NCBI RefSeq assembly: GCF_000967425.1
Contig: NZ_FO082820.1
Location: 2,938,501 to 3,002,500 of the forward strand
Direction of reading: 5' to 3'
Length of the DNA stretch: 64,000 bases
DNA from: Pseudorhizobium banfieldiae
GTDB lineage: Bacteria > Pseudomonadota > Alphaproteobacteria > Rhizobiales > Rhizobiaceae
Shown here: piece by piece, positions 55,275 through 64,000 of the stretch
How positions within the stretch are numbered: the first letter of the stretch is position 1
How the letters are laid out: every line of letters starts with the position of its first letter
The notes under the pieces: generated by a model
The model's database searches: none
What the model was told of the DNA's origin: nothing
Seen by the model: only the letters and a program-made list of their open reading frames with translations
Translations under genes and position numbers: made by a program

Positions 55275-55817
55275 ATGATTGTCTTCGTTGATTTCGAGGC
55301 TTCTTCGCTGGCCAAGCAGAGCTATCCCATCGAGATCGCTTGGGTGTTCGCGGATGGCCGCTCGAGGTCCTTCCTGATCAAGCCGGATCCCAAATGGACT
55401 GACTGGTCGGTGGAAGCCGAGTCGATCCATGGCATCTCACGGGAGCGTCTGGAGACGGAGGGCGTCGCGGTGGCTACGATCACCAACGAGATGATCGACA
55501 CCCTCTCAGGTCATGACTTGTACGCAAGTGCACCCTCCTGGGACGGCAAATGGATGAGTGTATTGTTGCGTGCCGGTGGTCGTCCACGGCATTCGCTTCG
55601 GCTCAAAAAATCGGACCAGGCTTTCTCGCATGCCGCACGCGACGGTCTCGGACCCGCCGCGCCAGAGGGGGAAGTCGAGAAGCTCGTGCGGCAGGTCATT
55701 CAGGATACTGAACCCGCTTTCCCGGCTCATCGCGCGCTCCCAGACGCGCTGCTCGAGTTACACCGCTGGAAGCGGATACGTGCGGAAGCGGACAAAAGGC
55801 TCTTGAGGGGCCAGTGA
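55275..55817 (+). CDS. DEDD-type 3'-5' exonuclease
   Basis: A 180-aa protein with the exonuclease I motif IVFVDFEASSLAKQSYPIEI at residues 2-21 (Asp and Glu metal ligands). A third acidic residue may lie in the region GHDLYASAPSWDGKWM (about residue 80), and AHRALPDALLEL near residue 155 gives the His and Asp of motif III (DEDDh type). It would remove nucleotides from DNA or RNA 3' ends; it is shorter than DnaQ and similar in size to RNase T-like proteins. It is a stand-alone gene with a modest ribosome-binding site. Confidence 0.82.
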   Translation: MIVFVDFEASSLAKQSYPIEIAWVFADGRSRSFLIKPDPKWTDWSVEAESIHGISRERLETEGVAVATITNEMIDTLSGHDLYASAPSWDGKWMSVLLRAGGRPRHSLRLKKSDQAFSHAARDGLGPAAPEGEVEKLVRQVIQDTEPAFPAHRALPDALLELHRWKRIRAEADKRLLRGQ

Positions 55818-56256
55818 ACCTCCGATCGGGTTTCGAGCTTCAAGCCTGCGCAGTCACCACCAATGGCACTGCTGTCGAAGATCGCTATGGCCTTTGCATC
55901 CCATGGGAGCGTGGAGCCACCGAAGATGGAGAGCGCAAGAGAGATCTGGTCCCCGCATCATCGAACAACCGAGAAAGCGTCACGTCCTGCACGAGCGACT
56001 GCGCGTTCGATGACAAGCGAGGTGACGTACGTCAATCGCCCTACATCACCTCCGGTTCGCGGTGCGGCGATGCGCCGGCTTTTTCAAGGTTAAACGAGGC
56101 TCCAAATCTGCAGCGATCATTGACATCGCTCAATGCCACCCTCGCGGACTGCACTCATCCTAAGGATTGTTGCCCCTCCGAGCCCAACGAAGCAACCGGG
56201 ACCGGGTGTGACGCAGTACGGCAGGAATGACAAACTCAGACACTATGGAGCACGTC
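55818..56256. other. Intergenic region, no convincing gene
   Basis: A 439-bp stretch. A 138-codon and a 76-codon frame overlap here, but both have atypical composition and no motif, so they are not called. The end of the stretch carries the start region of the DUF2267 gene (three nearby ATGs at 56227, 56245 and 56257). Confidence 0.4.
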
Positions 56257-56694
56257 ATGACAACAGGTCATCCCACCTTCGACCATACCGTGCACGACGC
56301 CAATCGATGGCTGAAGGCGATCGCGCAAGAGCTTCATATAGAAGAGCGAAACCACGCCTACAGCGCGTTGAGGGCTACCCTTCATGCGTTGCGTGACAGA
56401 TTGCCCGCGGAAGCCGCCGTTCATTTCAGTGCACAGCTGCCAATGGTCATCCGCGGCCTGTTCTTCGAGGGCTGGCGCATCAGCGGAAAGCCCACGAGCG
56501 AGCACACGATCGACGCCTTCTGCGGCCACATCGCCAAGGAGCTCCCCGCCAGCTTCCCGATGGACGCGGCGACAGCGGCACGTGGCGTCTTCAAGGTGAT
56601 ATTCAATGAGATCGACCCCGGCGAAGTGGCCAAAGTCATCGACCAGGTGCCGGTTTCTCTGCGATCCCTTTGGCCAGCGATGGCACGGAGATGA
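56257..56694 (+). CDS. DUF2267 domain protein
   Basis: A 145-aa soluble protein. The sequence AYSALRATLHALRDRLPAEA and VHFSAQLPMVIRGLFFEGW is the DUF2267 signature, and a second, weaker repeat of the fold follows (FCGHIAKELPASFPMDAATA). The function of this family is unknown. The ATG at 56257 has GGAG 6 nt upstream; earlier ATGs at 56227 and 56245 are possible. Family genes often occur near stress proteins, and here lie next to a ribosome-hibernation-like gene, which is only an association. Confidence 0.87.
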   Translation: MTTGHPTFDHTVHDANRWLKAIAQELHIEERNHAYSALRATLHALRDRLPAEAAVHFSAQLPMVIRGLFFEGWRISGKPTSEHTIDAFCGHIAKELPASFPMDAATAARGVFKVIFNEIDPGEVAKVIDQVPVSLRSLWPAMARR

Positions 56695-56792
56695 TCGGCA
56701 TCGGCAGGCCGTGCGAACGCAGCGCTGAAGGGCCGGACTGAAGCGCAGTAACTTGTAGCATAGCGGGAGACGGCGGCCGCTGGGATAGCAGC

Positions 56793-57359
56793 TTAGCGCA
56801 AGGCATGTTTTCCCATCGGCTTCACCGTGCTTGCCTGATCTCCCTCGCGCCCCGGTTCTTCCGCGAAGGTGACGCGAGTGCCCAGTTCAAGATCTTCAAA
56901 CTTGCCCCCGACGACGCTGTTGCGGTGAAAGTAGACTTCGCGGCCATCAGCTGCGGCTATGAAGCCGAACTCACCCCGGTGATCGATCCGCTGTACGGTT
57001 CCTGTCGGTTGCGGCTCATGGTGCTTGGTTGCACCCTGCATCTTACGCGCTTCGTCCTGCACCTGACGTCGCGCCCTCTTGAATGCGTCATTGATGGCGA
57101 ACTGCAGATCCGAATATCGCTCATCGCCATGATCCAATCGGTCTACTGTTATCTGCCTCCCCTCGGGAAGCGTCAGATGGATGCGTATGTCATAGAGCCC
57201 ACCGGTGCGATGCTTCTGGCCAGGCCCTGTAACTGCCACCCGGCACTTGAGGATACGCCCGTATCGGGTCTCCAATTCATTCACGTGTTCAGCCAAGCTC
57301 TCGCGCACCGAGGGGGGCAACTCGACGCCGTGACTCTCGATCTCGACAGGAATTTCCAT
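56793..57359 (-). CDS. HPF/RaiA-like ribosome-associated protein fused to a cold-shock domain
   Basis: A 188-aa fusion. Residues 1 to about 105 form the HPF/YfiA (sigma-54 modulation protein) fold: MEIPVEIESHGVELPPSVRE, VTGPGQKHRTGGLYDIRIHL and AINDAFKRARRQVQDEARK. Residues about 118-185 form a cold-shock domain with RNA-binding motifs reading GEFGFIAAADGREVYFHRNS (RNP1/RNP2-like) and TRVTFAEEPGREGDQA. HPF proteins bind the 30S mRNA channel and can dimerise ribosomes; the cold-shock domain would add RNA binding. The ATG at 57359 has AGGAGGAAG upstream and is preferred to the longer frame. It is convergent with the DUF2267 gene. Confidence 0.9.
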   Translation of the reverse strand: MEIPVEIESHGVELPPSVRESLAEHVNELETRYGRILKCRVAVTGPGQKHRTGGLYDIRIHLTLPEGRQITVDRLDHGDERYSDLQFAINDAFKRARRQVQDEARKMQGATKHHEPQPTGTVQRIDHRGEFGFIAAADGREVYFHRNSVVGGKFEDLELGTRVTFAEEPGREGDQASTVKPMGKHALR

Positions 57360-57470
57360 TGCTTCCTCCTGAGTTTCCAGATGGAATGAACTCGCCACGA
57401 CCACTTCGGCCCACGAAGGATGCGATCCTAGACAGGTGATGAGGTCTGAAGAAACGCTAAGGCAACAGGA

Positions 57471-58298
57471 TCATCCGGCATTGACGCCGATCAAGATCCC
57501 ATCATCATCTAGCGAGATCCGACAGCCGACGCTTTCTCGGCTCATGACATCGACCTGCCAGTCTGCTTCCTGCTGGGACGCTCGCTGAAGACGGAACTTC
57601 TTCCTGCGGAAGGGAAGCATCTGGACGCCGCGAAGCAAATCGCCGCGCTCGTCGATATCCATAACAGAACCAAGTGCCAATTCAGGCCTCATCTCCTCAT
57701 AACCGGGCAGGCCTTCGTAATCGTTGATGAAATCGCCACAACCGAACAGGATCAGCCTGTTGCGATATATTTCCAGGCCCATCGGGTGATGGGACGAATG
57801 GCCATGAACGACATTGACGTCCGCCTCGTCGATCAGAGCATGGGCGAACTCGACATGCCCGGCAGGAATGTCATACCCCCAGTTGGGTCCCCAGTGAATC
57901 GAGACCACCACGACATCATCGTTGCGCCGCAGGTTCGAGATCTGATCCAGAACCCGCTTGACGGACGCACGGCTGAAGTCGTTAAGAAGATGCACGCCCG
58001 GCCGCTGTGGCGTTGCCGCCCAACGACGTGGCACGCCTGCCGACGGACAGGCGATCGCAAAAACCATCAGGCGTCGACCCGCAGCGGTGCTCAAGAGCGC
58101 TGGCCGTCTGGCGGCCTGGTCGTCGTCTCCCGCGCCCACGGTTGCGACACCAACATCGGCGAGATGGCGCAGTGTCTGCGATAGGCCCTCAAGACCCCAA
58201 TCGGCGATGTGATTGTTGGCAAGGACGCAGCAGTCGATTCTCGCCGCAGTGAGACAAGGAACATTGGCGGGATGCATGCGATAATTGATGCCTTTGGG
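57471..58298 (-). pseudogene. CapA-family protein, 5' end removed by IS21
   Basis: About 275 C-terminal residues of a CapA/PgsA-like (poly-gamma-glutamate type) metallophosphatase remain. INYRMHPANVPCLTAARIDC and CVLANNHIADWG (the LANNHxxDxG signature), VVSIHWGPNWGYDIP, VHGHSSHHPMGLEI and RLILFGCGDFINDYEG are all typical. The family sequence runs straight into the IS21 end at 58299, so the start codon and about 50-60 N-terminal residues are lost. The rest of the frame is open to the stop at 57471. Confidence 0.88.
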
Positions 58299-58370
58299 TG
58301 TTGGTTTCCACGCGGAACTGAGCCGGTTTTTCCACCGAGAAGTGAGCCACCTCTGAGTATGGTTTTCTGA

Positions 58371-59165
58371 TCAGGGTTTGGTCAATGGGCTGGCCTTTTC
58401 TCCTCTCTTCTGTGCCGCTGCGGCCGAGCTGGCCTTGAAGCGGAAGCTGTCGTTTCCTGTTTCCAGGATGTGGCAACGGTGGGTCAGGCGGTCGAGCAAA
58501 GCGGTGGTCATCTTGGCGTCGCCGAAGACGGTAGCCCATTCGCTGAAGCTGAGGTTGGTGGTGATGATGACGCTGGTGCGCTCGTAAAGCTTGCTCAGCA
58601 GGTGGAAGAGCAATGCGCCGCCCGAGGCGCTGAACGGAAGGTATCCAAGCTCATCGAGGATTAGCAGATCGAGACGGACCAGGGCTTCGGCGATCTGACC
58701 GGCCTTGCCCTTGGCCTTCTCCTGCTCAAGAGCGTTGACCAGTTCGATGGTAGAGAAGAAGCGGACCTTTCTGCGATGATGCTCGATAGCCTGGATGCCG
58801 AGAGCGGTCGCGATATGTGTTTTGCCTGTGCCAGGGCCTCCGACCAGGACAACGTTCTGCGCTTCGTCCATGAACTCACACCGATGCAATTGGCGCACGG
58901 TGGCTTCGTTGATCTCGCTGGCGGCGAAGTCATATCCGGAGATGTCCTTGTAGGCGGGGAAACGGGCGGCCTTCATATGATAGGCGATGGAGCGAACCTC
59001 GCGCTCCGCCATTTCCGCCTTCAGCAACTGCGACAGGATCGGCACGGCCGCATCGAACGCTGGCGCTCCTTGCTCAATCAGATCCATGACCGCTTGGGCC
59101 ATGCCATACATCTTCAGGCTCCGCAGCATGATGACCACGGCGGCACTGGCAGGATCATGACGCAT
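58371..59165 (-). CDS. istB: IS21 helper ATPase IstB
   Basis: A 264-aa DnaC-like AAA+ ATPase. Walker [16 protein letters not shown] lies near residue 107 and Walker [13 protein letters not shown] near 170, with [20 protein letters not shown] (sensor region) after it. IstB assists the IstA transposase in target choice. ATG 59165 overlaps the istA end, so translation is coupled. The C-terminus ends in a basic/polar tail. The frame is intact and normal length. Confidence 0.96.
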   Translation of the reverse strand: MRHDPASAAVVIMLRSLKMYGMAQAVMDLIEQGAPAFDAAVPILSQLLKAEMAEREVRSIAYHMKAARFPAYKDISGYDFAASEINEATVRQLHRCEFMDEAQNVVLVGGPGTGKTHIATALGIQAIEHHRRKVRFFSTIELVNALEQEKAKGKAGQIAEALVRLDLLILDELGYLPFSASGGALLFHLLSKLYERTSVIITTNLSFSEWATVFGDAKMTTALLDRLTHRCHILETGNDSFRFKASSAAAAQKRGEKASPLTKP

Positions 59166-60675
59166 GGCGACCCCCTACGATCCGAACACGCAGCCCGTCA
59201 TAGCGTTCGACATTGGCCTTGGGTTCACGAGCCAATGCCAATGCGTGCGGCGTATCGATAATAGGGCCGTCGGTCGTTTTCCCGTCTACCAACCGATGCA
59301 GCAGGTTCAACACATGCGTCTTGGTTGCCACGCCGGCCTCCAGGGCCAGTTCCACAGCGCGCAGGACGACCTGTTCGTCGTGATGAAGAACGAGAGCAAG
59401 GATGTCCGCCATCTCGCGATCACCGCCGGGGCGGCGGAGCATCTGGTCCTGTAATTTGCGGAAGGCCGGTGGCAATTCCATAAAGGGTGCGCCGTTACGA
59501 AGTGCTCCGGGCTTGCGCTGGATGACCGCAAGATAATGCCGCCAGTCGTAAATCGTCCGTGGTGGCTTGTCGTGACTGCGTTCTATGATCCGCACATGTT
59601 CGCAAAGAACGTTGCCCTCGCCCGCAACGACCAGCCGCTCGGGATAGATTCGTAAACTGACAGGCCGGTTGGCAAACGATGCGGGCACGCTATAGCGGTT
59701 CCGCTCGAAGGTGATAAGGCAGGTGGGGGAGACTCGTTTGCTCTGTTCGACGAAGCCGTCAAAAGCTGCAGGCAGTGTCATCAATGCTGCCCGCTCATCA
59801 GCCCAGACATCCGCGATCGTGCCGGGCAAGGTGCCATGCGGTGTCTCCCGCCACAGGTCCTGGCAATGCTGTTCCAACCAGGCATTCAATGCCGGCAGAT
59901 TCGGAAAGTCCGGCATCTGTTGCCATAGCCGTGGTCGGGCATCCTGAACATTCTTCTCGACCTGCCCCTTCTCCCAGCCTGCCGCCGGATTGCAGAATTC
60001 GGGCGCAAAGACGTAGTGGTTCGTCATCGCCAGGAAGCGGACGTTGACCTGCCGCTCCTTGCCGCGGCCGACGCGATCAACCGCGGTGCGCATGTTGTCA
60101 TAAATTCCACGCGCGGGCACGCCGCCAAGGACACGGAAGCCGTGCCAGTGGGCGTCGAAGAGCATCTCGTGTGTCTGCAGCAGGTAAGCTCTGACCAGAA
60201 AGGCCCGACTGTGCGCCAACTTGATATGCGCGACCTGAAGCTTCGTGCGCTCGCCGCCTATCACGGCATAGTCTTCACTCCAATCGAACTGGAATGCTTC
60301 GCCTGGGCGGAAAGATAGGGGAACGAATATGCCGCGGCCGACCGCCTGCTGCTCAACCCGCCAGTCACGGGCGAACGCAGCGACGCGACCGTAGGAGCCG
60401 GTAAAGCCCAAAGCCACCAGATCGGCATGAAGCTGCTTCAGCGTTCGGCGCTGCTTGCGTGATCTCCCGGTCTCGGTCTTCAGCCAGGCCGCCAGTTTGT
60501 CAGCGAACGGATCAAGCTTGCTCGGCCGTTCCGGCACAGTGAACGTCGGCTCGATCGTGCCAGCGCTCAGATACTTCGAGATCGTGTTGCGCGAAAGCCC
60601 CGTGCGCCGACTGATCTCACGGATCGACAGCTTCTCGCGCAGCGCCATCCGGCGGATGATGTTTAAAAGTCCCAT
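59155..60675 (-). CDS. istA: IS21 transposase IstA
   Basis: A 506-aa transposase. The N-terminal helix-turn-helix ([20 protein letters not shown], then [13 protein letters not shown]) is followed by a second DNA-binding region and the DDE catalytic core: Asp in [12 protein letters not shown], Asp in [14 protein letters not shown], Glu in [15 protein letters not shown]. The ATG at 60675 ([10 protein letters not shown]) was chosen over the frame start at 60741, where the sequence is still terminal repeat. Intact and probably functional with IstB. Confidence 0.96.
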   Translation of the reverse strand: MGLLNIIRRMALREKLSIREISRRTGLSRNTISKYLSAGTIEPTFTVPERPSKLDPFADKLAAWLKTETGRSRKQRRTLKQLHADLVALGFTGSYGRVAAFARDWRVEQQAVGRGIFVPLSFRPGEAFQFDWSEDYAVIGGERTKLQVAHIKLAHSRAFLVRAYLLQTHEMLFDAHWHGFRVLGGVPARGIYDNMRTAVDRVGRGKERQVNVRFLAMTNHYVFAPEFCNPAAGWEKGQVEKNVQDARPRLWQQMPDFPNLPALNAWLEQHCQDLWRETPHGTLPGTIADVWADERAALMTLPAAFDGFVEQSKRVSPTCLITFERNRYSVPASFANRPVSLRIYPERLVVAGEGNVLCEHVRIIERSHDKPPRTIYDWRHYLAVIQRKPGALRNGAPFMELPPAFRKLQDQMLRRPGGDREMADILALVLHHDEQVVLRAVELALEAGVATKTHVLNLLHRLVDGKTTDGPIIDTPHALALAREPKANVERYDGLRVRIVGGRHAS

Positions 60676-60787
60676 GTGGATCACTCCGTTGCCCCCGTCG
60701 CTCTCCGCGTTGGGGGAAGGTTCACATGGCTCAATTCTCAATGGAAATTATGCGCCTAACCGGCTCAGTTCCGCGTGGAAACCAACA

Positions 60788-61149
60788 GGTGTGGCGACGC
60801 AAGCCAAAGGATCAGGTTCTGGTCCATTCGGATCAGGGCTCGCAGTTCACCAGCATGGACTGGGCCTCGTTCCTCAAACACCACAATCTGGTTCACTCGA
60901 TGAGCCGCCGCGGCAATTGCCATGACAACACAGTGGCTGAGAGCTTCTTCAACCTTCTGAAGCGGGAGCGGATACGTCGCAGGGTCTACCGCTCACGCGA
61001 CGAAGCTCGTCAGGACGTGTTCGACTACATCGAAATGTTCTACAACCCGAAACGCAAGCACGTCAGAAACGGGATGCTGTCGCCCGTTGAGTTCGAGCGC
61101 GTGCAGAAAACATAGACCCGACGGTGTCTACGAAACTCGGGGCTATTCA
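60788..61149 (+). mobile_element. Truncated copy of the IS3-family element (3' end)
   Basis: It contains the last 110 codons of orfB (to TAG/TAA-equivalent stop at 61115) with the same protein sequence as the element at 23735 (AVWRRKPKDQVLVHSDQGSQ and on). It then runs to the IS end GGGGCTATTCA at 61149. It is in the opposite orientation to the full copy. Its 5' part is replaced by the IS21 right end. The end region differs from the left copy by one missing T in the TCTAC tract. A chimeric frame from 60726 into orfB exists but is fortuitous. Confidence 0.92.
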
Positions 61150-61571
<422 letters not shown>

Positions 61572-61667
61572 GATACGGACTTTTCTGGTCCGGAAGGGAT
61601 GCTTGTTTTTCGTGTTTCTGAGAAGATTGTATTGTCCGCTTTTGTTTTGCGGCATTGCCTTTAATAG

Positions 61668-61783
61668 ACCTGGCAGCGACCTACTCTCCCGCGTCTTGAG
61701 ACGAAGTACCATTGGCGCTGGGGCGTTTCACGGCCGTGTTCGGAATGGGAACGGGTGCGGCCGCCCCGCCATGACCACCAGGT
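61668..61783 (-). rRNA. rrf: 5S ribosomal RNA
   Basis: About 115 nt on the minus strand starting near CCTGGTGGTCATGGCGGGG and ending near GTAGGTCGCTGCCAGG, with the conserved CCCATTCCGAACACGG block (loop B/C) inside. The two ends pair in helix I. It lies between 23S and tRNA-fMet. Ends are approximate by a base or two. Confidence 0.95.
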
Positions 61784-62067
61784 CGATTAAGGGCAATGAA
61801 CCAACATTTCTGTTGGCATGTGTTGAGAAGCTGGATTTTGGTTCATCGCCTTTGCTTTGTCCTGACGGGCTGATCGTGACCTGCCGGTCGCGGCCCTGCG
61901 GACGGTCGCCAAAGTCCTCGGGCTTGACCCGGGGATTGGCGACGGCCTTTGGCCTGTATGGCTGCCCCGCGCTCTTATCGAGCAAGGGCGCCAACAGTTG
62001 GCGATGGTCTTGTTGAACACGTCATGGCTTCATCTTGGCGTCTTGCGACGCGTGATGAGCATGATCA

Positions 62068-64000
<1,933 letters not shown>

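Larger units (their letters stand above)
58299..60787 (-). mobile_element. IS21-family insertion sequence
   Basis: The element is 2489 bp with inverted ends. The left end starts TGTTGGTTTCCACGCGGAAC and the right end carries its exact complement, continuing into TGAGCCGG. istA and istB lie on the minus strand with an 11-bp overlap. Flanks do not show a matching target duplication (left ...TTTGGG, right GGTGTG...). The left flank is a CapA gene and the right flank is IS3 orfB, so this copy joins two unrelated broken genes, the mark of an IS-mediated deletion. Confidence 0.93.

Noticed and set aside
60726..61115. 129-codon chimeric frame from IS21 end into IS3 orfB
   Set aside because: Arises from the chance in-frame joining of the two elements; only part of the DDE core is present.

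Overview
The window reads as chromosome of an alphaproteobacterium of the Hyphomicrobiales, most likely Rhizobiaceae-like. The reasons are the rRNA operon tail (23S, then 5S, then tRNA-fMet), the high G+C coding style, a leucine-degradation (mcc/liu) operon, TRAP and many ABC importers, an Anbu peptidase operon, and small rhizobial-type exported proteins. No species is claimed.

Left third (1-23.7 kb), ordinary chromosome with some unusual loci. It starts with a LysR regulator cut by the window edge. Next is the four-gene Anbu operon (circularly permuted ATP-grasp, alpha-E protein, transglutaminase, proteasome-like Anbu peptidase). On the minus strand lies mccB-mccA-HMG-CoA lyase-enoyl-CoA hydratase, for methylcrotonyl-CoA breakdown. 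A cluster of repeat-rich small exported proteins (10.7-13.4 kb) follows, next to a NarL-type two-component system. A broken TRAP permease comes next. Then a QseBC/PmrAB-like two-component system is divergent from dsbD-tlpA-ldt-dsbA and a further ldt. Two copies of a CTTAAG-N5-CTTAAG-type box sit at nearly the same distance from the two transcription units, so these genes probably form one regulon for periplasmic thiol chemistry and L,D-transpeptidases.

Middle (23.7-61.4 kb), a candidate genomic island of about 36 kb. A 23-bp direct repeat made of the tRNA-fMet 3' end and its flank occurs at 24952 and at the intact tRNA-fMet (61357). A recombinase-like gene remnant lies just inside the right repeat. 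IS3-family copies in opposite orientation lie at both ends, and an IS21-family element lies near the right end. Cargo: a NagB-like deaminase; a gntR-age-dctPQM TRAP operon divergent from mannonate dehydratase; an Mfd C-terminal remnant; an unassigned catabolic set (FAD oxidoreductase, TPP enzyme with an apparent frameshift, cupin, aldehyde dehydrogenase, sugar-phosphate-isomerase-like protein, LysR) with a branched-chain-type ABC importer whose permease and both ATPases are one polypeptide, plus a GST and an SDR; a beta-CASP metallo-hydrolase with small proteins; a CUT1 sugar ABC importer; an exonuclease; a DUF2267 protein; an HPF-cold-shock fusion; and a CapA gene beheaded by the IS21 element.

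Right end (61.4-64 kb): tRNA-fMet, a partial tandem copy of its 5' end, 5S rRNA and the 3' two thirds of 23S rRNA, all on the minus strand and running out of the window.

All assignments come from reading the sequence and recalling family motifs. No database search or alignment was run.
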